64,000 bases of DNA. Origin: Lingula anatina (Eukaryota; Brachiopoda; Lingulata; Lingulida; Lingulidae). This document shows positions 1 through 11,800 of this stretch, in pieces (within the stretch, counting starts at the first letter, position 1; every line of letters starts with the position of its first letter). Location of the stretch: the NCBI RefSeq assembly GCF_001039355.2, contig NW_019773703.1, positions 1-64,000 of the forward strand, written 5' to 3'. The position numbers were made by a program, and so were the translations under genes. Under the pieces are notes generated by a model. That model saw nothing but the letters and a program-made list of their open reading frames with translations. It searched no databases and was not told the DNA's origin.

Positions 1-2282
1 ATAACGTGCGCAACTGGTCAGGTAACACGCTGCCCAGAAGTACAAATCAATGGAAGTGTGCCACCAGATAAAAGCTGAACGACTTGTGTCTCGGAATTCA
101 TAGTCAGCACGTGCCTCTCGATTCTTAATCATAAGAAAATGCGTTCAAACCATTTCCTCGCGGCATTCAATTTAGAGTACTGAAAGGGGAGCATCTAAAA
201 TAATACTCCTGCCCACGAAAACCGACTCTGAAAGATAAATATAGTGATATTTTCAGCTCGATGGAATCTACTGGGAATGGCATATGGAAATACGCTCAAA
301 ACCTCTTTTTTTTTTCATTTAGCGATACGGCACATACTGTACACCGTGGGAAAACATTTCGGAAGCAATATTATTTGATGATGATTGATTTACCTTGCCG
401 ATGTTGTTTGCATATTAAATACATTTTTGAAATTGATATTCGCTTTTTGATTTATTCTACGCAAATTCTTGGCTTGGCAGAGGGTCAATTAAGTCAACTC
501 TATAGCCGCTTTTAGTTGTCAGAAAGCAGTTCAATTAGACTTATCTACCAATATTGGAAAGGTAAACGGCGTCAGAGGTAGAAACACGCAACTACAAGTT
601 TCACAGAGCCAAATTCCTTAGTGTGACATTTGGCAATTTAAGTCGATCGTACTTGCTTAATTAAGGGAAAAAACTGCAGTTTTGAAAGCATTATTAGTTG
701 GTGTCAAATTACAAACTTCATACAGCACAGAAACAGGCACAGCACCTTAGATCACGAAAGAAAAAAAAAAAAAAAGGGAGAGAGAGAGAGAGAGAGAGAG
801 AGGCAGCGAGATCTGCAAAATGGAAATTGTACGTTACCAAACTACCTTTTTATCGAATGACGATTGAGGATACGTTAATTGTAACAACCTATAATTTATA
901 AAAATCCTGCTTATCTGCTTCCAAGCTTACCAGACAACATAAGTGAAAATTTCCTTTTTATTGCCATCAAAAATATATGAATAAGTGGACGCCTTATCTG
1001 CTTATCCAGACGCCCTATTTTCTTTTTGCATGTAGCAATTCCCCCAAGTAGCCTTTAAGACGTTTGAAAAAATACCGTGAATCAATTAAACGAGGGTTTG
1101 GCATTTAACCCAACATTGAAGTTTGTTAATTTGATTTTTCGATGGAGATTCTCGGACTGAAATGATTATTTTAGTAACAGCAACAATAACAGTATCAGAT
1201 AGGATGGTTAATGAATAGCCATACGGCAAAATTAGACTAAACAGGATTCAGCTTGTTAGCCTTGACATTTAAACAAACCCCAAGATTACCGACTGCTATC
1301 AAACAGGGTTTCCTGTGTATTAAACTAGTTGCTAAGGAATAGTTCTCTGACTTCGACCTTTTTCTGCAAACATTTATCTTAAAACACCTTTAATTAATGT
1401 ATACATATAGCAGCGTCCGGTTTCAAACACCTTTAACTAAACTTAATTTTCAACAGATTTCGCTAGGGACTTGCCACGTTGTCACAACATAAAGCAAATG
1501 CGTTATGCTGAAGCATACCTTGCAGGGAAATTACACGTTTGTACTCCTATTAACGTTTTTCATGCGTATATGTGCTAATTCGCAGTGTCTGCTTCGTATC
1601 AACCGTTTTTTTTTTACGCCAGTTTTAGGACTTCATAATTTCTATCGCTAACTCGCGTATGCAACTTGGACGGACAAAACAAATTTTATTCGTAAAGTTT
1701 ACGAGTAGAGAAGCTACTTTAACAATTCTTTTTTGACTTTCATTTGAAAAATGTTAGTTTTTTAAATCAAAATGTTTAATTTTCGCATAATTTCAAAAGT
1801 GGTCATTTCATTATCTACAGCCTCCTATGTTTGGGAGGAAAGTGAGTTTTTAAATCCATTTATATCCTTTATACACATAAACATCTGGCCTCATAAACGA
1901 TAATTGAAGTTAGTGACTTGGAGTACGTGTTGAACTGGAGGGTGAAGCAACTTGCGGTTTAGAGTCAATAACGCGATCCTGGGAGTTACTATTGATACAA
2001 CCACGGTTCTAAATCGTCAATTTGGCGCTCGAAGTCATCAGTTCGCGTTTCCCAATCACAAGCGGCAATTTCGTCTATAAGGCCTGAACACGCAATTTCT
2101 CCACGTATGAAAAAGTAGTGAATAATAAAGCATTTTAAATGAATAAAAATTACCGATAAATGAAGTAAAGAGAATTTATAAACTAAGACTGGTTATGAAT
2201 TTAAGAACTAGACAAAAATAAAAATTTTAAAGAAAAATTATTTCAAGAATGACGACAAAAGAAAAAATATAGTTACAAAATT
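1..2282. other. Non-coding stretch
   Basis: I see no convincing gene here. The short open frames lack splice context and recognisable protein character. A poly-A run followed by a (GA)n tract lies at about 760-802 and accounts for the low-complexity frame there. The 3' part probably holds the 3' UTR of the minus-strand gene that ends at 2283. Confidence 0.6.
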
Positions 2283-5200
2283 TCATTCAGCATTCTCATC
2301 TCTGTATTGATTGCACATTTTGTAAAGATATATCCCCTGTATGAGTAAAGCCTGCGAGATCCTGGCGGTATTCATAAGAGGCAGAGCATATGTACCAACT
2401 GCTGGCTCAATGACAGCTGACTGGAGATGGTGTGTCACTAACTGCGTATAGACAAATATCACTGATAGTCTTACTACGACTGGACTTTTACGTATAAGTG
2501 AGTTAAAATGCGTTTCAAATCTATCATCGTCCATATCACATTCTTCTTCCTAGAAATATAACAAAATATCATTATTCCCCACTTTTTGAATATGGCATAT
2601 GGAAGTGCCACAAAAGAAGAAACTGGCAAGCATATGATCATAGTCTGGTCATAAGTATACATATAATTCATAAAGTAAAATATCATTTTTCTGATTGCAA
2701 AATTGATTTTGTTATTCAATGCCCTAGAGAAAGTAAGGTTAGTAGTGGGAGAGGAGGCTTATGGCCATTGGGATTAATGCACATTACATACAGTGGTTTC
2801 ACATATGAAATTTTTATTAAATTTAATCTAAATTTATATTTACCCAGTATTTATTTTAGTTTATCAAAGAGGAAAACCAGTGCACCAAATAAAGGTAAGA
2901 TTAGATCATTAAGGGATAGCTTTAAAGATAAAGCAGGGCCCATTCTACAAAAAAGAGGGCGTGTTTATTTTGGTGATCTTATAATCTTTCTTCATCCACA
3001 AAAGCAGCATGTTGTTATTAAGAATTTACTGAAAATTAAGGTACTTGCCTGATCTGAGCCTTTCCTGACAACTATACCAACTGCTGTCAACACACTGAAC
3101 AACCTCAGTAGAGAAAACAACACAAACACAGGTGAAAACAGCTTCTTCATGAACTGCATGGCACGGTTGGCATTTACTGAAATGCAGAAATTTAATTATA
3201 AAGTATTCTCCCCTAAGTACATTTCTCATTCAATCCAGTTGAAAAAATATTAAAACAGATATTTCTAAGTCCAGAACATTTATCACATTACAATAACGTC
3301 AAGAAGTCAAATCAAAGTTTTATTTGATCAAGATTTGAATACAAGGCAACACTTACACAGACTTGCATTGGTAAAGGAATACAGCAATCCTAGGTATGAT
3401 ATGCTGCCCTCAATCCTATACAATAAATGTAGAAATTCATCTTTAGTCCAGGCAATCTAGGCCATTTAAGGGCCAAACCTCAAAGCAATTACAACAGTTT
3501 TAATTTTACCACAGTGCTTTTCTATGATGTCTCTAGAATGACATACTAAAAGCCCTAAGAAATCCTTACATGGGAAATATGGTTAATTTTACACTTTGTA
3601 CTTAAGGGGCATACAGATTTTTCAAAAAAAATTGTACCACATTCATTATTTAATAATGACCATATAAGTCCCTTCACATCCATGTAATCACCAAAAATAA
3701 GGTATCAATGGATTTCCAAGAGGTTGGCCTTTCAGACTTGTACCTATATTTTACAAACTGTAGATTAGTTATTACTTTCATTGTGAACCCCCACCCCCTA
3801 AAATAATGGAATTTTACAGTTTTATTTGCAAACAATGTTATTTTATTGAATTTACACAGGACCTGGGTAATTTTTTTGGCACATGTTTTTAATAGCCAGA
3901 CAATATAGGGTAAAATGCATATCTGAAAATTGATCTATTTCTTTATTTTGTGCTGTCTAGCTGGAAAAAGAAGAAAAATGCGTTTTTCACTGCTGCCACT
4001 TCATTTATATCTTTGGGTAGGCCCTACTGGTAAATTGATCTTGAAGACATAGTCTCAGTTTGTATACCATGTACATGTTGTAGCTGTGTGATAATACTAT
4101 CATTTTTAAGAATCCATTTATAGATTCAAAATATATCTTACAAAATGTATCAATTTCTACCCCTACTCCTTTAGTTGAAAATGGTCAAGATTCCTGATAT
4201 TGACATTTTGTACGGGAAATCACTCCATGCATTTAACATATTTATTTAAAAGAAAATTTCTTAAGGGAATGCACCAACAGTGGACACTGAATAGATTATT
4301 AAAAAATATAAATTTATATCATAAGTAATTAAGTATGTTAGCAGTAAGTGGTCATAGTGCATCTACCATTGCCACTCACAGATAGACATTCCTGCATCAT
4401 CTGGTAATTTAGCATGTGTAATGTAATGTTGATGAGCGTTAGTTTACTTGAAGTTCAAAATTCCTCATCCAAGTTGAAATATTGTTGAAATACAGCTTTA
4501 TTAAATAAGTGGACAGTTGGATCTTTTGCTGTAAGAGCACATAAATTAGAGAACATAGGGTACATGTCAAGCTAATATATCAAACTCTCTGTTTTTATAC
4601 GTATTGAGAAAAACAACTATTTTGATTTTTATCACATATTTTTGATTAGATTTCTTTGTCCTGCTTTTTATTGGATATAAAAATGTCATTCATATCTTTA
4701 AAGATATTCTTTGATCTTTTTTACAGACTAAACTTTAAACTTTTCAGCAGGATTACCAACTATGAATAAATGCTGCATATGTGAAAAACCAATCTCTGAA
4801 GGAGAAGAAATTTTAACTCTCAGATCAAAAGGGAGTAAAGGGGTTCATCGTACAGTGCGGTAATGATATGAAGACTGCTCCTGGAGATCAGGTTCATGCA
4901 GAGCGTCAACGTACATACTGCAAACCCAACAACATTGCAAGGAACAAGGTTACGTCAGAAGAAACGACAGAATCCGGTCCTGGCCTCCGTTCTGAGAAAA
5001 AGTTGCACTTCAAAGGACACTGCTTATTCTGTGGCCAACCATCACAGGTTGATAAGAAGAGAAAAGACATTGGTGTATTTAGAGTCAGAATAGGTGACTA
5101 TCAGGACACTATAAGAAAGATTTGCCATTCTAGGAATGGTGAATAGTCTGAAGCAGTGTTGGGAAGACTGGCTTTTATTATTGACCTTCACGCAGCAGAT

Positions 5201-7939
5201 ACTGTTTACCATCAGCAATGTTCAAGTAATTTCAGAACTGGCAAAAACATTCCATTAAAGTTGTCAGCAGAGACTAGTGATGTATCTCCAAGTTCTCTTG
5301 AGGACAATGTTTGCAAGCAAAGACATTGATGTAAAACTAGCTTTTGTGGGACAGTGCATTATGAAAGCAATCAGACCGCGGGCTATACTAACACTGCTCC
5401 AGCTAGGTTTAGGCGTGCAAATGCACCATCATTTTGCATCTTGTTTTTTTGATTGACACACTACACGAGCACGGCTTTTCTTGTTCCTAGGCAGAGGTGA
5501 TGCGATATGAATGCAGTAATTTGCAAGACACAGCAAACCAGGATACACATGAAAATGCAGATGATATGTCTTAAGGATCTCCTGCAACAGGTGACATTAA
5601 TCACCTGGAAGCAGTGTCCTCAATCTTAACGGCAGAAGAAATATGCAAGTCAGAAGTGCTAGAGAAAATTTGCACAGCCAATAACCCCATAATTCAGTTC
5701 TACATATCAAGGAATAAGACAAACAGCAAGCTTAATGGTGGAAAAGTTACATTACTATACTTTATTTTTTAGGAAAATTATGTAGAATTGTACCTTTTCC
5801 AAGTATCAGGTTTTGGTAGTGGGTTTTGCAGTATTACCCTTTCTATGTGATAGCAGTACAGGAATAGCATGCTGAATACACTCACAAATGCAGCATCAAC
5901 AATTATGCCTGAAAAAAACAACAACTTTTTTTATGAATTATAACACCAGACAAGAATATATTTTATTAGAAATCATAATATTATCTTTTAACATGAAAAG
6001 CCCACTGGCAGTTTTTTAAAATTTTGCTAAATTTAAAGAGATCTGAAACTGATTTGTGAATATCATGCAAATAAGCTATGCTCTTAAATTAATTTTGAAA
6101 AATAATTAACTATCAATTTGACATCTACACTTAAAAAGAAGAACAGTTTGCATCATAAGCACACAATATAATGCAAATGTATGGGCTTGATAATCAGAAT
6201 TCCTAATCACTGAAAAATACATTTGATTCGGTCAATCGAAGTAAAAAAAAAAGGTACCTTTTCACACATTGAAAAAATATTTTCATCTCAGAGAGATATC
6301 TCTTTTACCTACCTTCATCAACTTTCCACATCATAATATGGCAGAGAACAGACAGTGCCAAAAGAATACATAGCATGCTGAAAGAAAGATGGAAAATCAT
6401 TTTAAAGATATTAACTACAATAAATTATTTGATTGTAACATTTTCACTTAATAATATACTTGATTGCACAAAAGGAAAGATTACTGGAAATCTACATTTA
6501 AGATAATAAAAATAATATATCAATCACCTGCTTAAGTATAATACATTTAGACAACCTGTTTTTTTTTTTTCTTGTTGAACTCACCATACAGTTAGGGTTG
6601 AATCACTATATAACCTATATAGTTCTATACCAAAATATAACATCACAGCATAGCAAAGTGTTGACAAACCTAGTATCATTCCCTAAGAAATAAACAAAAA
6701 AGAGGACCTCATGTAGAAACTAAGAAAAGATGAACAAATGACCTTGCAAAGTAGGATGCAGAATTTCATTTCATCTTATTAATGGGGCATTTAACAGAGG
6801 AAAACTATATATTTACTAAATGAGTGCTTCAGTTAAATATTTCATTAAAAAGATTGGGTCTTGCAGTGATACAATAAGACATGTTATAATGAGATAATAT
6901 CAGTTTAACTTCTAAACAGTAATAAAAGAGTTAAAACCTACATGTCACATTATTTTGTACCACCAACATGCTGGTGACATGCGAACAGAGAGTGCATAAA
7001 TTTCTGGTTTAAATGACACAACTCTATTGCTCATTTTCTCAAAATGTGCAGATGACAATATACATGTAACAGGCTTAACTCAAACTTTCATGTTTTGGAT
7101 TGAATCCCACAGGGATGTAACAAAAACCATAATGAATGTATCTAATTGAGAGCCAGAGTGAAATTTATACAGTAATGTTAGGTGAAATTTCATTGGAATG
7201 CAGTGAATTGTTTTTGAGAAACTAAAATGTTTTAGTCTTTTTACCTATCCAATATTTAATTACGCACAACAACAACACAGGTGGTAGGCTGGGAGGTACT
7301 AGAATTTTTTAATTCAAAAATATAAACATCACTACTTTACTATAGAATCATACAACAGTTCAACACATTAAAAAAAGAAACCTTTGCCAGGTTTGTGGGT
7401 TCCTCATCCAGTCTGTCCACAGCCTTCTGACTCATGGCCATTGCCCATTCTAGAGGTATCAATACTTCTGTCAGCATCCATACCGGTTCACTGAGCCACA
7501 GGAGTTTATCATATAGCCACACCACTGGGAATGGGGTAAGGCTGACTGGAAGGCACATCAGTACACATAGTGTCACCAGTTCTAAGCAGGGAATAAATGA
7601 GACCTGCAAATTAAATATACCAAGGTCATCATAACTGTGGATATTATTTTCAGTATAGTGTACCAGGTATATATACATAAATAATATACATGTACCTGAC
7701 AAAAATTTACACAAGCTGATGATGTCTTAAAAGACAAAACTACGGTAAATACTGGTACTGATTACACCATAACATTTCTGATAATTTACGGTAGCATGAC
7801 ATACTGGTAGTGACAAAGTTTTGGAAACTGAAAGATGGAAGAATATTTTAAATTGAGAACTTGTTTTCAGATCAGTAACGAACCAAGGCATAACAGTACC
7901 AGCTATACTGGTGATAGCTGGGGGGGGACTGGGGTGGGG

Positions 7940-7996
<57 letters not shown>

Positions 7997-8515
7997 CTTT
8001 GTACATATCACTTCATTACAAACGGAATACTTCAATAAAAACACAAGATTTCCCTACTTTCCTGTAATATATGTATAATATATATTTTATGCCATGTACC
8101 AGTAAGTGTTCATGAAAAATTGGGCTGTGTAAATGCTACAGTACCTTCATTTTCAGGGTGCTTTAATTCACACGAATTTTTAAAATAAGAACAATGTTTT
8201 GTGTGGCACTAATACACCCTCAACACCTCATCCTGTTTTCTCATGAACCTATATCACTTATATGAGATAGATACGGAAACAAAAAAATTATCACTACTTT
8301 TATTACTTTTACTTTGTCTAAGACCTGTGTCGTCTTCCCTACTTTCTTACCAAACCAACTGGAAATGCAGACATAATTATTGCTTGAAATTGCATCATCA
8401 ATGAAAATCTGACGACAGGTTCAGTTCCACTAAATGAGCCATATAATGGCATACAAAGAAGCCAGAAATATGGCAGGAAAATGGCCAGACATGTAATACC
8501 AGGAAATAAACACAT
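2283..8515 (-). CDS. Multi-pass membrane protein, putative ICE2-family ER protein
   Basis: Eight exons join in frame on the minus strand: 8515-8351, 7603-7382, 6682-6585, 6377-6313, 5908-5838, 3408-3357, 3176-3049 and 2549-2283. They give about 355 residues and all intron phases agree. The product is almost entirely hydrophobic helices, starting MCLFPGITCLAIFLPYFWLL, with one charged loop (EEECDMDDDR) before the last helices and no cleavable signal peptide. The order of features (a W/L-rich segment with LSEPVWMLTE, paired helices around LYRLYSD, and a late SPVVVRLSVIFVYTQL segment) resembles the fungal ICE2 family of ER membrane proteins, which affect ER biogenesis and lipid supply. That match is from memory of family pattern, not an alignment, so treat it as a hypothesis. 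The 3408 acceptor was chosen over a TATAG seven bases upstream because only it keeps the frame. The intron after exon 7 appears to use a GC donor (GCAAGT). The gene starts 336 bp from TRMT44 in divergent orientation. The start ATG at 8515 is the first in frame after a possible splice acceptor. Confidence 0.6.
4762..5745 (+). pseudogene. Decayed multi-copy Cys/His protein of possible transposon origin
   Basis: This lies antisense inside the intron between exons 5 and 6 of the minus-strand membrane-protein gene. The plus strand encodes, in pieces, MNKCCICEKPISEGEE, then after a frameshift a segment with HAERQRTYCKPNNIARNK and HCLFCGQPS, then DLHAADTVYHQQCSSNFRTG, then ILTLLQLGLGVQMHHHF. Several frameshifts and stops break it, including a TAG at 5144-5146 where the reading otherwise continues. 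I recall similar long uncharacterised proteins with paired Cys/His motifs as multi-copy families in molluscs and cnidarians, often treated as transposon-associated. No transposase catalytic residues are visible. It is not an expressed gene in this form. Confidence 0.5.
7942..7994. repeat. (GA)n microsatellite
   Basis: About 26 uninterrupted GA units directly follow a G-rich run at 7920-7940. It sits in the first intron of the minus-strand membrane-protein gene and produces spurious Ser-Leu or Arg-Glu open frames on both strands. Confidence 0.95.
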
Positions 8516-8851
8516 GTTCGTCGTCTGCACAATATATCAAATATGGCGCCTTCACCAAGTAACGAGAACTCCCACATATTTGTTTTTAGAGCATAAAATT
8601 AAATATATCAACAAATTATATAATCCAAATAGTTTTTGATGACATCAGTCAAGTAAAAATAGTATAAAAATAATATATATGAAAAATAATGACAAGAAAA
8701 ATTTGTCTTTGCTCAAAGCAAATTGTGCTGGTTGTGCCTAAAAGTACAACTATCGCATTTGAACATCAACACGTACTGAGACATGTTGGTCCATGGAAGG
8801 GTAATCGCAGAATAATTGTATCGTGTCACATTGTGTTTGTTACATTATACT
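8516..8851. promoter_or_regulatory. Divergent promoter between the ICE2-like gene and TRMT44
   Basis: The two start codons are only 336 bp apart in opposite orientation, so both promoters must lie here or overlap. The sequence AAATATGGCGCC at 8539-8550 fits the YY1-type element AAnATGGC that often sits near housekeeping start sites. No TATA box placement is convincing. Start sites are inferred, not observed. Confidence 0.5.
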
Positions 8852-11800
8852 ATGGATAACTCAACGTATGTATCGCCAATACAATCAAAGTGGAAAGAAG
8901 CAAATTCTTTGGATGTACATTGTTCAAACGATGACTTTGTAGACTCATTTATCAGAGCTGCACGTGTGTACATAGAAAAACCACAGGTAGTGAACAGAAG
9001 GCTATGTGGGGCTGTACAACTTGCTTCATTTGAAAAACTATCACAACTAAGATTTGACATCAGAGACATTCTTTTTCAAAACAGAACAATTATAGCCGAG
9101 AAATCAACACCATTTCAATTCAAGAACGAACTTTGGGCCGATTGTGTGAAGAGTAAATTGGCCCAGCCTCATTCAGGTGCTCGTGATCGCGATGATACCT
9201 CACACTTTGTTGCATGTATGACAAACGAAATCATACTACAGGATTTGTTGCCAAGGAATACTAACAAGTTTCCTGTAATAAGACAGCTCGTTGTCTTAGG
9301 TAATCCAGTTGTATAAACTTTCATGAGTTTAGTTAACTTGTATGTGAGCACTAGTACTGTAGATTTATCACAACCTCTAACAGCCCCCCCCCCCACCCCC
9401 AATCAGAATCTGGATACTGTAAGGAAAATTTGGAAATTACAATTACCAAAATAGCAGGTGGAAATGGCATATAAGAAAGGGAATTACCTAGTGCATTTAT
9501 GTTGGTAAAGAATTTCTTTCTTTCTTCCTGTTATAATTGTTATTATTATTATAATTTTTTTTTGGTGGGGGGGGGGGGGGGGGGGGTACATGTTTATTAT
9601 TTATTTGTCTGTCTGGGAGATTAGCTAATTAACATGCTTCATTGTACTTCTCTACGCTACCTGTAACAGTCTCGGTCTTTAGCCTCTATTTACAGAAATA
9701 TTTTTGATAATTGATTTCAGACAGGTTGGGTTCCAGCTTGGTCGTTCTCCCTCTATGGCATTACAAGAAGGAAGGCATTCAGTCCAGCAGTAGTGAGTGC
9801 CAGGATCTTGTATATGAAGTAAAACTGTGTGTAGAAGATGGAAAATGTCAGTAAGTACATGTATATATGCTCATTCAGAACATTATTAAGTGTTCCTTTT
9901 TAAATTTATTTTTTAATAAAAAAATTGCAGTTTTAGAGCTACCCTGGTTTCTGGATTTGTCATGTTCTCATCAAACTTGGAGACCAGCAGCAAGTAGTCA
10001 TAAATACTGGTAAATTATATATAAATTTATTGATATGCTACAGTTTAAGTGAGACGCAGGTTATCTTGACATGTTTTATTCTCTGAGTAACCTGATAATT
10101 TCTTCTAAACATTTTATTATTTTCTTAAATGTACTTGTAGGTTAAAGCTGAATGTGTGTGTGGATCCAGACATGCCTCCCAGTGACAGCAGTGAACAGTG
10201 GCTGTGTGATGTCCTGCTACACAAGATGGCTAAATGGATGGAGGACCCACCTCTTAGAAAACCCAACATTTCATCATTACAACTTTTGCCAATTGATGCG
10301 TACAATGATTTGTACCAGCATCTGAAGGAAAAATATGGGAGAGAACGAGTTGAGGCAAGGATAAGAAACAAACCGTGTCAGTAATTAGCTATTGAGTGTT
10401 ACATATTTAAGGCCAGTAGCCGAAAGAACCATCCTTTTTGTCAGGAAAAGGCCCATTCTAGGTAAAATTTGATCTAGGTACACAGAAGTTTCATTGTAAA
10501 AGGTCCACTTTTCCCAAAAAATGAACCCCCCTTATGAAATTGCTGGCTATGGGCCTGCATAAAAACATAATAAATCATTGTATTAATTTCTCTTTTTTTG
10601 GAATATGATGAACATGATGATATTTATTTGGGACTGTTACATTTATCAGGATCAGAATTTTCTGAATAGTGATAATAAAATTTTCATTAATTATAAAACA
10701 GATATAAAGGACATAAAAATGTATTTATTATTTATTTTATACTTCCTATAAAATTATAAAATTACTTAAAAGGGAAAATATTATCTTTAAGTTCAAACTG
10801 TCATCAACTGTTTGTTAATTTTTAGAAGTGGCCTGAAAGGACAGACCCCCAAAAATTTGTCTTTGAAGATGTAGCCATTGCAACATATTTACTGGTAATG
10901 TAATAAAATTTGTATACATTGAATAAGGAATCACATTCCAGAGAGTCAAAGAATTTAGTTGTTTCAAAATGAAATAACGTGTGTAGATTATATACTGAAT
11001 CACATCAGAGAGTCAGACAGTTAAGTTGATTCAAAGTGGAGAGAATGTCAAAGCTATCCAAGATTTAATGTTTTAATTTTCCTTTTTAATTTAAAATTAT
11101 GTACTAGTAGCTGCTTACCATCATTTTATGCTCTTTTTGAATACTCACGTAAAACCACAACATGGTGATTAAAAAAAGAGCACATTCCTTTAACTGCCAT
11201 AATGATCATACTGCAGCATTTCTTTTTACCTTTTACTTGCTCTTCTTTACAAAAAATCACTACTTTTGTGTTTTAGGTCACCTGGGAAAGAGAACGTGTA
11301 GACCTGGGACTTGAGAAGAAGCAGTCTTTTGCAGATCTTGGTTGTGGTAATGGGCTATTGGTACATATCTTGAGGCAAGAAGGGGTAAGAGAACATTGCT
11401 CCAAAGTTAGAAAGAAAATGTTACACAATTGACACAACAGAGGTCTTTAAGGGAAATATAAACCTGTTTATTTTGAGCTGATGGAATCCAACTTCAGAGT
11501 AAGAAAATAGACAAGCTTGTTGGCTTCAGTCCCTTCAGTTTTCGCTCTCTCTAAAACTCTCGTGTTTTATTTGAAGACATTTTATCTACCATAATTTTGA
11601 ACATTGCATTATGCACAACTGTCACAATATATCAGCATGTACTCCCCACATGTAATCACCTTCCAGCACCCAGGTTTTGGGATAGATGTCAGGAAGAGGA
11701 ACATCTGGGATATGTATGGAGATAGCATTGACCTCAGAGTAGGTATTCTTGTCAAGTTTGAAAGATTTTTCTTTTCATTATGTTACCTCCTTAGGCATGT

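Noticed and set aside
698-901. 67-residue plus-strand open frame
   Set aside because: Driven by poly-A and (GA)n; no start context, no family resemblance.
7727-8044. 105-residue minus-strand and 67-residue plus-strand open frames
   Set aside because: Both are read through the (GA)n tract, giving Ser-Leu or Arg-Glu repeats, and lie in an intron.
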